From: Lysobacteraceae bacterium PS02065
Lineage (GTDB): Bacteria > Pseudomonadota > Gammaproteobacteria > Xanthomonadales > Rhodanobacteraceae
Assembly (NCBI GenBank): GCA_029959555.1
Contig: JASCPI010000006.1
Span: 1-64,000 of the forward strand
DNA length: 64,000 bases
Direction: 5' to 3'
Below are positions 49,334 to 58,714 of the stretch, piece after piece. The first letter of the stretch is position 1; each line of letters starts with the position of its first letter. Both the position numbers and the translations under genes were made by a program. Below the pieces are notes generated by a model. The model had not been told where the DNA came from, made no database searches, and saw only the letters and a list, made by a program, of their open reading frames with translations.

Positions 49334-50371
49334 TCACGGCGCGGTGTGCGAGAGCACGTACTGCCAGCGGTTCTGGTCGGCATCGGCGGTCACCGCATCC
49401 CGGAACGACACGAAGTCATTGGGATGCAGGGTAGTGCATCCGGCCGAGTCGGTGTTGTTGCGGCTGCCCGAGTGGATCTTGAACGTGTTGTTGAGCGCGA
49501 CCGAGCCGCCCGGATCGTCGGCGTTGAAGTAGCCGTCGTGGTTGGTGTCGCGCTGTACGCCGTTCGGCGCGGCGGCGACCGCGTCGGCCGTCGGACGCAG
49601 CGAGAAATCGGTGCCCGCCGAGGCCGGGTTGGGATGCGTCGTCTCGAACATGTCCATCGTGCCTTCGGCGATGCGGCCGAGCTCGCCGACGCCGTCGCCG
49701 GTCACGTCCACGCCATCGCCGCGGCGGAACGTGACGTCGGGGTTGGTGCGCTGGTTGGCGTCGTACTGCGCAGTCGGCTCGGTCGAGGCACGGTTGAACT
49801 CGCTCACGTGCACGGTGCCGTCGGCATCGCGCGCGATCACGGCGAGGCGGTCGTCGTAGACGCCCTGGCCGTTGTTCGTGGTGGTGATGTTCTCGTTGCG
49901 CAGGCCGAGGATCACGCGGTCGCCGTTGGCGAGGGCGTCCTGTGCAGCCTGATTGCCGCGCGTCTCGACGATGCTCGAGTAGACGTCGAACTTCTGCGTG
50001 TCGGTGAGGTTCGTGGTGTCGGGCATCGCGGGCGGGTTGGTGCCCGCGTCGTTGACACGGCGGATCGTGTTGCCGATCTCGGCCGGGCTCGCGAACAGCG
50101 TCTGCGCGCCGAGCTGTGGCGATGGATTGAGCGACATGTCCAGGCGCGCGGCGACCATGCGGTCGAGGGCGTCCTGCACGGCCTGCGGCTGGCCCTCGCG
50201 GGCGGCGTCGAGTGCGGCCGTCGCCTCGCCCTGGCGGCCTTCCCGGAACAGGTCGGCGACGGTCTGCGCGGTGGTCGCATTGTCGGCAGCCGGTGCGGCG
50301 GAGAAGTTGGCGGCGGCGGTATTGAACGTGCCGCTGGTCTGGACGGTGTTCTGCGTCGAGAAATCGGTCAT
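49334..50371 (-). CDS. Unsigned protein with L,D-transpeptidase-like HxGS...SxGC motif; possible secreted effector
   Basis: A 345-residue protein with no classical signal peptide (MTDFSTQNTV start) and a Thr/Ala/Asn-rich N-terminus. A helical region (~33-110) and a polar middle follow. Two calcium-loop-like stretches are visible: DVTGDGVGE near 222-230 and an EF-hand/dockerin-type loop DTNHDGYFNADD at 275-286. Near the C-terminus FKIHSGSRNN and TDSAGCTTL place H300 and C312 in a pattern like the YkuD L,D-transpeptidase active site (H ... SxGC). AGGGAG precedes the ATG. A wall-modifying effector paired with the exported protein after it is a reasonable hypothesis; a housekeeping enzyme is not excluded. 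Confidence 0.7.
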   Translation of the reverse strand: MTDFSTQNTVQTSGTFNTAAANFSAAPAADNATTAQTVADLFREGRQGEATAALDAAREGQPQAVQDALDRMVAARLDMSLNPSPQLGAQTLFASPAEIGNTIRRVNDAGTNPPAMPDTTNLTDTQKFDVYSSIVETRGNQAAQDALANGDRVILGLRNENITTTNNGQGVYDDRLAVIARDADGTVHVSEFNRASTEPTAQYDANQRTNPDVTFRRGDGVDVTGDGVGELGRIAEGTMDMFETTHPNPASAGTDFSLRPTADAVAAAPNGVQRDTNHDGYFNADDPGGSVALNNTFKIHSGSRNNTDSAGCTTLHPNDFVSFRDAVTADADQNRWQYVLSHTAP

Positions 50372-50563
50372 GGCGAGGCTCCCTCTGCGCGCGTGGCGCC
50401 TGCGCACGCACGGCGCCGGCAAGGTGACCACGCTAGGCCTCCCGGCAGCTGACCGCAGCTAGGGCAAACCCCGGCGCGCACGTGCCCCCGGGTAAACCCC
50501 AGTTCCACGGTCGCGCGTGCTGCCGCGATCCTCGGGCGACGCCACCTGCCGTGAACGGTCCAG

Positions 50564-51226
50564 ATGAATGCGACACGGGGTTGGCTGCGTACGGTGACGC
50601 GCGGATGGCGGCGCTGGCGCAACCCGCCCGCGCCCACCGTGCCGGTGCTCGCCGAAAGGCTTCGCGAGTACCCTCCCTACCTCGTGCCTTTCGCCGGCGC
50701 GCCGGGGTCGCTCGGCGAGACCGAGCGGGCCGCCAACCTGCGCCATCTGCTCGCGGTGCGTGCGCATCGCACGCAGGTGCTCGCGCGCCTGCTCGAAGCC
50801 TGGGGCATCGACTTGCCGCGCGGCCTGCACGCGCCCGATCCTGCCCCCGTGCTCGCCTCGCTCGAGCGCTGGGCGCGGCAGGCGTGGCCGCCGCTCGCGC
50901 TCGCCGATACGTCGCTGGCCGATCCCGTGGCCTGGGAAGCGAGTGCGCTGGACGCCGGCGATCGCGCGCGTTCGATGCTCATGGACGTCGCGATCGTGCT
51001 CGGCGGCGTGCTCACGGCGCATCGTCGCGACGCCTACTGGGGGCTCGCCGAGCCGGGCAGCGGGGACGCGGGACGCATCGTGCTCGTCGCGCGCGGTCCC
51101 GTGTCTTCACCGACGCTGCTCGACGTGCAGGCGGCCTGCCTCGAGCGCTTCGCCGCGGCCGGGCGTCCCGGTGCGCCGCGACGGACCTTGGGCGGCATCG
51201 TGCTCGGATGCCTGCGCAAGGGGTGA
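50564..51226 (+). CDS. Hypothetical protein, Arg/Pro/Ala-rich
   Basis: A 220-residue protein starting MNATRGWLRTVTRGWRRW, without signal peptide, cysteine motif or membrane segment beyond a weak hydrophobic stretch (LMDVAIVLGGVL, ~147-158). The middle is helical (RHLLAVRAHRTQVLARLLEAWGIDLP). It is divergent from the effector-like gene, 192 bp away. The ribosome site is weak. No family is recognised; it could be a chaperone or adaptor of its divergent neighbours, but nothing in the sequence proves it. Confidence 0.6.
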   Translation: MNATRGWLRTVTRGWRRWRNPPAPTVPVLAERLREYPPYLVPFAGAPGSLGETERAANLRHLLAVRAHRTQVLARLLEAWGIDLPRGLHAPDPAPVLASLERWARQAWPPLALADTSLADPVAWEASALDAGDRARSMLMDVAIVLGGVLTAHRRDAYWGLAEPGSGDAGRIVLVARGPVSSPTLLDVQAACLERFAAAGRPGAPRRTLGGIVLGCLRKG

Positions 51227-51301
51227 TCCCTGACCCGGATTCGAGCGCGTGACGCAAGACGTGCAGAAGACGTTGCCGTGCCGGTTTTGACCGCTGCGGC
51301 G

Positions 51302-51373
51302 GCGGAATCCGCTACGCGGGTTCCGCCCTACGGCACGATGGGTAGGGCGGAACCGCCGCAGGCGATTCCGCCG
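51302..51373. repeat. Palindromic repeat related to the 45.2-45.6 kb units
   Basis: GGCGGAATCC ... GGTTCCGCCCTACG is followed by GTAGGGCGGAACC ... GATTCCGCC. It is the same inverted architecture and core (TTCCGCCCTAC/GTAGGGCGGAA) as in the direct repeats near rapA. A further partial unit, GCGGAATCCGCC, lies at 51398-51410. This looks like a REP/BIME-type extragenic element. Confidence 0.75.
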
Positions 51374-51449
51374 TGTCGCATGACGCCGCACCGGATCGCG
51401 GAATCCGCCGTGTGGATTCCACGTTACCCGGGCAACCGACGCGCGTCGA

Positions 51450-53480
51450 TCACCAGATCTTCACGCGCACATCGGCCGGACGCACCATCGCGTCGCCGGC
51501 CTTGCAGCCGAACGCCTCGGCGAACAGCGGCATGTTCGACGGTGCGCCGATCGCGCGGAACTTGCCCGGGGCGTGCGAATCGGTGTTGGCGAGCACGCGC
51601 GATTCTTCGGGCAACGTATTGGTGCGCCACACGCGCGCCCAGTTGATGAAGAAGCGCTTCTCCGGCGAAAGGCCGTCGATCGCGGCCTTGCCTTCGGGAT
51701 GGCGCGCGAGCGCGAGCTGCAGGGCGTCGTAGGCCACCGCGAGGCCGCCGAGGTCGGCGATGTTCTCGCCGAGCGTGAGCTTGCCCTTCACGTGCACGTC
51801 GTCGAGCACGATGTAGTCGTCGAACTGCTTGACCAGCAGGTCGGTGCGCGCGGTGAAGGCCTTGCGGTCCTCGTCGGTCCACCAGTTGCTGAAGTTGCCC
51901 TTCGCGTCGAACTGGCTGCCGCGGTCGTCGTAGCCGTGGCCCATCTCGTGGCCGATCACGGCGCCGATGCCGCCGTAGTTGAGCGCGTGGTCGGCCTTGG
52001 CGTCGAAGAACGGCGGCTGCAGGATCGCCGCGGGGAACACGATCTCGTTCTGCGCGGCGTTGTAGTAGGCGTTGACGGTCTGCGGGGTCATCCCCCACTC
52101 GCTGCGGTCGACCGGCTTGCCGATCTTGGCCATGCGCCAGGCGTGCTCGAACTTCGCCGAGGCCATGACGTTGCCGACGTAGCTCGTGCGCGAAATCGAC
52201 AGGCCGCTCCAGTCGCGCCACTTGTCCGGGTAGCCGATCTTGGGCGTGAAGCTCGCCCACTTCTCGAGTGCCTTCTTCTTGGTCTCGTCGCCCATCCAGT
52301 CGAGCTTCTCGATGCGCGCCTTGTAGGCGGCACCGAGATCGGTGACGAGTTCCTGCGCGCGCGCCTTGGACTCGGGCGGGAACGTCTGCGCGACGTAGAG
52401 CTGGCCGAGGGCCATGCCCATGCCGCCGTTGACGGTGCCGAGCACGCGCTTCCAGCGCGTCTGGATCTCCTTCTGGCCGCGTAGCGTGCGGTTGTAGAAC
52501 GCGTAGTTCTCCTGCACGAACGCATCGGTCAGGTACGGCGCGAGGTCGTCGACGACGTGGAAGCGCAGGTAGGCACGCCAGTGCTCGACCGGCGTCTTCG
52601 CGAGGTGTTCGTCCATCGCCGCGAAGAACTTCGGCTGCGACAGCGAGAACGTCGTGATGCCCTCGAGTCCCTGCGCGGCGAAGAACGTCTTCCACGGGAA
52701 GTGCGGCGTGACCTTGTCGGCGTCGGCGACGCTGACCGGGTTGTACTGGTTCTTCGGATCGCGCATCTCGATCGGCGGCAGCGAGGCTTCGGCGAGCGAG
52801 GTCTCGAGCGCCATGATCCAGCCGGCCTGGCGCGCGGCGTCGTCCTTGGCTACGCCCGACATCGCGAGCACGTTGGCGATATGCTCGACGTAGGCCTTGC
52901 GGATGCGCTCGTAGTCGGGCTTCTGCTCGAGGTAGTAGCCGCGCTCGGGCAGGCCGAGGCCACCCTGGTTCGCGTAGGCGATGACGGTCGAGGAATCCTT
53001 GAAGTCCGCGCGGCCCGAGAAACGGAACAGCTGCATGTTGCCCTGCGCATAGGCGCGCGTGACGTAGCCGGCGACGTCGGCCGGCGACTTGAGCTTAGCG
53101 ATCGCGGCGAGTTCGGGCTTCAGCGCATCGAGGCCGGCCTTCTCGATCGCGGTGTCGTCCATGCCGCTCGCGTAGAAGTCGCCGAGCTTGCGTTCGATCG
53201 AGCCGGCCTTCGCCTTCGCGTCGGCGGCGAGCTTCTGCACGATTCCGTGCTGCACTTCCAGGCTTTCGTCGCGCAGTTCGTTGAACGTGCCCCAGCGCGT
53301 GTACTCGGCCGGTACCGGATTGGCGGCGGCCCACTTCGCGTTGACGTGGCCGTAGAAGTCCGTGCACGCAGCGATCGACGGCTCGAGCGTGGCCGTGTCG
53401 AGCGGTTTGGCGTGGAGGCCGGTCGTCGCGCAGGCGAGCGCGATGGCGGAGGCGAGCAGGGGGCGATTCGTGCGGTTCAC
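51450..53480 (-). CDS. M13-family (neprilysin/PepO-like) metallopeptidase, exported
   Basis: A 676-residue zinc endopeptidase with a signal peptide (~1-24, HAKP). The active site HEMGH spans H511-H515 with E512, and the third zinc ligand E572 is in GENIADLGG. Other family blocks are NAYYNAAQNEIVFPAAILQPPFFD and the C-terminal VKIW. It starts at GTG with AGGAG upstream. It is 118 bp after a closely similar M13 gene on the same strand, clearly a tandem duplication product. M13 enzymes cut short peptides, probably in the periplasm here. Confidence 0.94.
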   Translation of the reverse strand: MNRTNRPLLASAIALACATTGLHAKPLDTATLEPSIAACTDFYGHVNAKWAAANPVPAEYTRWGTFNELRDESLEVQHGIVQKLAADAKAKAGSIERKLGDFYASGMDDTAIEKAGLDALKPELAAIAKLKSPADVAGYVTRAYAQGNMQLFRFSGRADFKDSSTVIAYANQGGLGLPERGYYLEQKPDYERIRKAYVEHIANVLAMSGVAKDDAARQAGWIMALETSLAEASLPPIEMRDPKNQYNPVSVADADKVTPHFPWKTFFAAQGLEGITTFSLSQPKFFAAMDEHLAKTPVEHWRAYLRFHVVDDLAPYLTDAFVQENYAFYNRTLRGQKEIQTRWKRVLGTVNGGMGMALGQLYVAQTFPPESKARAQELVTDLGAAYKARIEKLDWMGDETKKKALEKWASFTPKIGYPDKWRDWSGLSISRTSYVGNVMASAKFEHAWRMAKIGKPVDRSEWGMTPQTVNAYYNAAQNEIVFPAAILQPPFFDAKADHALNYGGIGAVIGHEMGHGYDDRGSQFDAKGNFSNWWTDEDRKAFTARTDLLVKQFDDYIVLDDVHVKGKLTLGENIADLGGLAVAYDALQLALARHPEGKAAIDGLSPEKRFFINWARVWRTNTLPEESRVLANTDSHAPGKFRAIGAPSNMPLFAEAFGCKAGDAMVRPADVRVKIW

Positions 53481-53598
53481 GCGGGCTCCTCGTGCGGGCG
53501 TGGCGTGCGCGCCCGCGATCGTTGCGGGAAGGCCCGGCGCATGGCGCCGGGCCGGAAGGAATGCACGCCCCTCGCCAGGGCGAGGCGCGTGCGAGGCA

Positions 53599-55680
53599 TC
53601 ACCAGATCTTCACCTGCTGCTCGCCGCTGCGCACCATCGCGTCGCCGGGCTTGCAGTCGAACGCCTTGGCGAACGCGTCGAGGTTCGACGGCGCGCCGAT
53701 CGCGCGGTAACGCGCCGGCGAGTGCGGATCGGTGTTGAGCATCACTTCAAGGCGCTTGTCGAGCACGTTGCCGCGCCAGATGCGCGCCCAGTTGAGGAAG
53801 AAGCGCTGGTCCTCGGTGTAGCCGTCGATCGACGTCTTCGACTCGGCCGGGTTCTTCGCGAGCGCGGCCTGCAGCGCGTCGTAGGCGATCGCGAGGCCGC
53901 CGAGGTCGGCGATGTTCTCGCCGAGCGTGAGCTGGCCGTTGATGTGCTTGCCCGGCAGCGGCTCGTAGGCGTTGAACTGCTCGACGAGCTTGGCCGTGCG
54001 TGCCTCGAACGCGGTGCGGTCCTCGTCGCTCCACCAGTTCGTGTTGTTGCCCTGCGCGTCGAACTGGCTGCCCTGGTCATCGAAGCCGTGGCTGGCCTCG
54101 TGGCCGATCACGCCGCCGATGCCGCCGTAGTTGAGTGCGTCGTCGGCCTTGGCGTCGAAGAACGGCGGCTGCAGGATCGCGGCCGGGAAGTTGATCGTGT
54201 TGTCGGTCGGGTTGTAGTACGCGTTGACCGTCTGCGGGGTCATGGCCCACTCGAGGCGGTCGGTCGGCTTGCCGATGCGCGCGACGTCCCAGGCGTGGTT
54301 GAAGCGCAGCGCGGCCTGGATGTTCGCGTAATAGCCCTCGTCGCCGAAGGTCAGGCCCGACCAGTCACGCCACGTCTCCGGATAGCCGATCTTGGGCAGG
54401 AACGACGACCACTTCTCGAGAGCGCGCACGCGCGTCGTGTCGCTCATCCAGTCGAGGTTCTCGATACGCTTCTTGAGCGCGGCCTGCAGGTTGTCGATGA
54501 GCACCTGCGCGCGCGCCTTCGACTCGGGCGGGAACGCCTGCGCGACGTAGAGCTCGCCGAGCGCCATGCCGATCTGGTCGTTGACCGTGCCGAGCACGCT
54601 CTTCCAGCGCGGTTCCTGCTCCTTCTGGCCTGCCAGGGTCTGCTTGTAGAACGCGAAGTTCGCGTCCTGGAACGCCTTGGACAGGTACGGCGAGGCGTCG
54701 TCGACGGCGTGGAAGCGCAGGTAGGCCTGCCAGTCGGTGACCGGCGTCGAGGCGAGTTCCTTGTCGACGGCGGCGAAGAAGTCCGGCTGCGACAGCGAGA
54801 AGCCGTCGCCGAGCGCGATGCCCTGCGCGGTGAAGAAGGCCTTCCAGTCGAAGTGCGGCGTGACCTTGTTGGCCTCGTCGAACGTCATGAAACGGTACTG
54901 GTTCTCGGGCTTGCGCAGGTCGGTCGGCGCGAACGAGGCCGCGGCGAGGCGCGTCTCGAACGCGAGCACGGCGTCGGCCTGCTTCTTCGCCGCGTCCGGC
55001 GCGACGCCGGCGAGCTCGAGCACCTTGACGATGTGGCCGAGGTAGCCCTCGCGGATCGCCGCGTGCTCGGGCTTGTCGTAGTAGTCGCGCGTGGGCAGGC
55101 CGAGGCCGGACTGGAACGCGTAGCCGATGCGGCGCTTGGCGTCCTTGAAATCGGCTTCCGCACCGAACGCGAACAGGGACGGCTGGCCACGCACGTAGCT
55201 GTCCGTGAGGTAGGCGACGACATCGTCGCGCGAGGCCAGCGCGTCGATCTTCGCGAGCACGGGCTTGATCGGCTCGACGCCGGCCTTCTCGATCGCGGCC
55301 TCGTCCATGCCGGTGCGGTAGAGCGCGCCGACCTTCTGTGCGATGCCGCTCGCGCCCTTGTCACCCGCAGCCTTCTCGACCAGCGCATGCTGCGTCTCCA
55401 GGCTCTTCTCGCGCAGCACGTCGAACACGCCCCAGCGCGTCTTGTCGCCCGGGACCGGGTTCGCGGCGACCCACTTCGCGTTGACGAAGCCGTTGAAGTC
55501 CTGGCAGGCCGGGATCGACGGATCGAGTTCGTTGACGTCGAAGGCGACGTAGGCGGCCGGAGCGGTCGGCGTCGTGGCAGGCGTGGTCGTGGCGGGCGGC
55601 GTATCGCCCCCCTTGCTGCACGCGGCGACGGTCAGGACCGCGGCGAGCGCGGCGGCGAGCGGTTTCAGGGGCGACGACAT
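53599..55680 (-). CDS. M13-family metallopeptidase, lipoprotein paralogue
   Basis: A 693-residue paralogue of the next gene. A lipobox VAAC (C22) follows the signal, and a Thr/Pro-rich spacer (~27-42) separates anchor and enzyme. The active site is HEASH (H527, E528, H531) with GENIADLGG downstream. The C-terminal third is almost the same as in the paralogue (MTPQTVNAYYN, FPAAILQPPFFDAKAD, VKIW). AAGGAG precedes the ATG. It is probably anchored to the outer membrane, whereas its paralogue is soluble, so the two may share substrates in different locations. Confidence 0.94.
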   Translation of the reverse strand: MSSPLKPLAAALAAVLTVAACSKGGDTPPATTTPATTPTAPAAYVAFDVNELDPSIPACQDFNGFVNAKWVAANPVPGDKTRWGVFDVLREKSLETQHALVEKAAGDKGASGIAQKVGALYRTGMDEAAIEKAGVEPIKPVLAKIDALASRDDVVAYLTDSYVRGQPSLFAFGAEADFKDAKRRIGYAFQSGLGLPTRDYYDKPEHAAIREGYLGHIVKVLELAGVAPDAAKKQADAVLAFETRLAAASFAPTDLRKPENQYRFMTFDEANKVTPHFDWKAFFTAQGIALGDGFSLSQPDFFAAVDKELASTPVTDWQAYLRFHAVDDASPYLSKAFQDANFAFYKQTLAGQKEQEPRWKSVLGTVNDQIGMALGELYVAQAFPPESKARAQVLIDNLQAALKKRIENLDWMSDTTRVRALEKWSSFLPKIGYPETWRDWSGLTFGDEGYYANIQAALRFNHAWDVARIGKPTDRLEWAMTPQTVNAYYNPTDNTINFPAAILQPPFFDAKADDALNYGGIGGVIGHEASHGFDDQGSQFDAQGNNTNWWSDEDRTAFEARTAKLVEQFNAYEPLPGKHINGQLTLGENIADLGGLAIAYDALQAALAKNPAESKTSIDGYTEDQRFFLNWARIWRGNVLDKRLEVMLNTDPHSPARYRAIGAPSNLDAFAKAFDCKPGDAMVRSGEQQVKIW

Positions 55681-55830
55681 GGAAACTCCTTGGAGCGCGC
55701 GCGGCACGGCCGGGCACGGCGGTGGACGAAAGGGAGAGGGCTCGCGACCGCGCAGTGCGTGGCTGGAGCTTCGGATTGTCGGTGGGCGCGAAATTTTACG
55801 CGCCGGTTCAACGGTTTGCAGTGTCGAAGG

Positions 55831-56511
55831 TCACTGCGTCGAGGGACGCACGGGAGGCTGTACAGCGGACACCGACGGAAACGGCAGCGCATCGGGTGCA
55901 ACCGCTCCAGCGGACAGGATGAAGGCCATGGCCTGATCGACGCTCCAGTCGGTGGCGACCAGGCGCGCGACCGGCACGATCTCGAGGTAGCCGCCGGTTG
56001 GATTCGGCGTGGTCGGCACGAACACCGCGGCGAGTTCGGTACCGTCGGCATCGGTGAAGGTGCGCGTGACGAAGCCGAGCGCACGCAGGCCCGGCGACGG
56101 GAACTCGATGAGCACGACGCGCTGCGTGCCGGCCGGCTTGTGCTGCAGCAAGGCCATGAGCTTCTTGGTGCCGCCGTAGATCGGCTGCACGATCGGAATG
56201 CGCTGGATCAGGCTTTCCATGCCGTCGATGAGGCGCCGGCCGACGACGAAATTCGCGGCGAGGCCGATCAGGTACAGCGTGACCAGCGTGATCACGAACG
56301 CGATCAGCGACACGATCCAGGGATGGCCGAGCAGGTGCCCCGTCCGTGCATCGATGCCGAACGCCGCGACGAACCCGGCGACCAGAGGCGCGCTCGCCGC
56401 CGACAGCAGCCCGAACACGAAACCGAACACGACGAACGTCAGCCACAGCGGGATGATCGTGAGCAGCCCGGTCAGGAGGTAGCGCTTGATGTAGAGCGGA
56501 CGTGCGGGCAT
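55831..56511 (-). CDS. DUF502 membrane protein
   Basis: A 226-residue protein with two strong membrane segments (~12-40 and ~64-90) and the DUF502 core LIQRIPIVQPIYGGTKKLMALL with VVLIEFPSPGLRALGFVT and VFVPTTPNPTGGYLEIVP. Its function is unknown. The C-terminal tail is proline-rich. It is 150 bp downstream of the start of the M13 lipoprotein gene region on the same strand and is probably transcribed ahead of it. Confidence 0.88.
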   Translation of the reverse strand: MPARPLYIKRYLLTGLLTIIPLWLTFVVFGFVFGLLSAASAPLVAGFVAAFGIDARTGHLLGHPWIVSLIAFVITLVTLYLIGLAANFVVGRRLIDGMESLIQRIPIVQPIYGGTKKLMALLQHKPAGTQRVVLIEFPSPGLRALGFVTRTFTDADGTELAAVFVPTTPNPTGGYLEIVPVARLVATDWSVDQAMAFILSAGAVAPDALPFPSVSAVQPPVRPSTQ

Positions 56512-56633
56512 GGCGACCGATGCGGTGGAGCGAGACCGCGATTATCGGCGGAATGGGCGTGGCGCGCGAATCGGGTCCGGTCCGCACGGGGTACCCGACA
56601 TCACCGCAGCGTCATCCGGCGTGAAACCGGAGC

Positions 56634-56915
56634 GTTCGAAGCGGAGGCTGAAACGCGGTACCGCGTCAGGCCTCCTGCGATGAATGCCGGATGCCGACTC
56701 GTTCTTGCGGCAACACGGCATCGCGCGCGTTCTTTCCCTTCTCCCTCCGGCAGAAGGTGGCCCGAAGGGCCGGATGAGGGTTCGGAATCGTGTCGATGAT
56801 CGGGCGTGGTCACGATCCCGCACCCTCTCCCCAACCCCTCTCCCGCAGGGAGAGGGGTTCAAGCGCAACGCCACACCGGAATCACGCGTCGGACGTGTGT
56901 GGTCGCACGCCGCCC
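56634..56915. repeat. Dispersed ~300-bp intergenic repeat, copy 2
   Basis: The second copy of the element at 36243-36550, in the same orientation, from GTTCGAAGCG to just past GGGAGAGGGGTTCAAGCGCAA. It contains the pair CCCTCTCCCGCAGGGAGAGG (a perfect hairpin) and GGCCCGAAGGGCC. It fills the gap between the DUF502 and DUF4139 genes and encodes nothing. Confidence 0.75.
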
Positions 56916-56918
56916 CGC

Positions 56919-58334
56919 TCAATCCTCTTCGGCCGTCCACGCGTAGGCGAGCGTGAGGTCGAGCGTGGCCTTGCCGCCTGCGGCGACCGGCACCTCGAAC
57001 TCGAGCACGTCGGTGCCCTGGCGCGCCGGCTTGAGGCTCGACGAGGCGAGCTTCCACTGGCGCCAGCGGTTCGGGTACTCGCGCACGGTGATCGTGCGTG
57101 CGGCCTCGCCACGGTTCTCGAGCGTGATACGGAAGCCCTCGCTCATCTGGCGCGCGCCGCGATCGAGGCTGAAGGCGGTGCGCTCGCGCGTCGCGACGAG
57201 ATCGAACGCGGTGCCGAGCGCAAGATCGACATCCTGGCCGTTCGGGGTGTCGGCGAGATGGTTCTCGCCGAGGAATTCGAGCTGGCCGTCGCGGTCGCGC
57301 GTGAGCACGCGCAGATAGCCCGCGGGCAGGTTCTCGGGCGCCTTGAAGCGCAGCTGGCTGGTGACCGGGCCGCTGGCGCGTGCCGGGCTCGCGTCCCGGC
57401 CCAGCATCGGCTTGGGTGGCGACCATGCGCCGCCCGTCGTGAACACCCAGCTGCGTTGGCAGGGCAGGTCGCGCGCCGCGTACAGCGGCACCTGGGTCAC
57501 GCTCGCGTCGGGCAGGTCGAGCGAGGCATCGATCGCGAAGCTGCGGTAATCGCCGAGGGACGACTGCTCGGGCAGCGCGTCGGCCTCCATGCGCATCGCC
57601 TTCATCGCCATCGGCTGCGGGCTACCGCCGCCCTTGGCGAAGTTCGGCTGCCCGGCGACGAGCTTGACGCGCGATTGCGCGTAGTCGCGGCCGCTGCGGT
57701 TGGCGATGCTCGCGAGTGCCTCGAGGCGCATCGCGCACGACGCACTCGTACCGATCACGGCCGAGTAGGCGGCGCGCCAGCCGAGTCCCGAGGTCGGGTA
57801 GGTGAGGTTGGCGAGATGCGTGCCGGCCGTGCCGTCGACGGCGAGCTGCAGCGTACTGCCCGGAAGACCGCTGCCGTCGATGAACTCGACGCTGCGGTAG
57901 TCACGCACGTAGACCATGCGACCGTCGCTGCGACGCACGCCGATGCCGTTGCCGTCGATGCTCAGCAGCGTACCTTCGATGCGCGTGTCGCCGACCAGCA
58001 CGCCGACGCGCTCGCCGCGGTGCGCGGCGAGCAGGCCGGCATCGCCCGCGGCGAGCACGCGTTGGGCGAGCACGCGCGCGCCGCCGCCGAAGTCGATCGC
58101 GACGGCCTCGGCATCGAGTGTCGAGGGAAGGCCGTCGACGACGAGCGTCTGGCGGCCGCCCGACAAGGCCAGCGAGCGGCCTTCGTGGACGATCGCGTAG
58201 CCGTCGGCCACCGGCGAACCGCCGCCTTCGAACAAGGCGCCGCCGTCGCTGCGGTAGATGGTCAGGGAGGAGTCGTCGGCCATGGCGGAAAGGGACAGGA
58301 GGGCGCTGATCGCCAGCGCGAGCGTGCGTTGCAT
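56919..58334 (-). CDS. DUF4139-domain exported protein
   Basis: A 471-residue protein with a signal peptide (~1-19, AMA) and a C-terminal DUF4139 region (~190-471) ending in a beta-rich LEFEVPVAAGGKATLDLTLAYAW. The N-terminal half is also beta-rich (VLVGDTRIEGTLLSIDGNGIGVRRSDG). Proteins of this family are mostly uncharacterised. The start is at the signal-peptide ATG, 58334; an upstream open frame is spurious. It lies alone between the second repeat copy and the lysAC leader. Confidence 0.85.
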   Translation of the reverse strand: MQRTLALAISALLSLSAMADDSSLTIYRSDGGALFEGGGSPVADGYAIVHEGRSLALSGGRQTLVVDGLPSTLDAEAVAIDFGGGARVLAQRVLAAGDAGLLAAHRGERVGVLVGDTRIEGTLLSIDGNGIGVRRSDGRMVYVRDYRSVEFIDGSGLPGSTLQLAVDGTAGTHLANLTYPTSGLGWRAAYSAVIGTSASCAMRLEALASIANRSGRDYAQSRVKLVAGQPNFAKGGGSPQPMAMKAMRMEADALPEQSSLGDYRSFAIDASLDLPDASVTQVPLYAARDLPCQRSWVFTTGGAWSPPKPMLGRDASPARASGPVTSQLRFKAPENLPAGYLRVLTRDRDGQLEFLGENHLADTPNGQDVDLALGTAFDLVATRERTAFSLDRGARQMSEGFRITLENRGEAARTITVREYPNRWRQWKLASSSLKPARQGTDVLEFEVPVAAGGKATLDLTLAYAWTAEED

Positions 58335-58714
58335 CGTCGCGGATCCTTGGACGTGGTGCGATGCGCCCATCATAACGAGCCGTCGTGACGCGCGATGAAC
58401 GTCGCGCAACGCAGCAGCGGTCCCGCGCGGCGGCATCGTCGCCTCGGCAGCCCGGGCAGTTTGTGCCGCGGTCCACACGAGGGCTGCATCGATGCGTGTC
58501 CGTCGCCGTGGTCGACGACCCTCATCCACTCGAACCCGCTGCCCGACGTCGCATCGCCGACCGTCAGGCGTTCCTGCGCCGCCGCATGGCGAAGATCGGG
58601 CATGCCGGGGGCGCCGATCGGGCATTTGGACGCCCAGACGCACGCGCGATTGCGTTTTGCTACGACGCATCCAAGAATGCCGGTCCCTTTCGACCGAGCC
58701 CGAGAATCCTGCCC
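58335..58714. other. Leader region between the DUF4139 gene and lysAC
   Basis: No gene is supported. A weak sigma-70-like pair, TTGCGT (58650-58655), 17 bp, AAGAAT (58673-58678), lies about 35 bases before the lysAC start. No lysine riboswitch structure was recognised by eye. Confidence 0.35.

Noticed and set aside
58335..58714. Lysine riboswitch upstream of lysAC
   Set aside because: No L-box consensus or multi-helix pattern could be recognised; only a weak promoter-like pair was seen.
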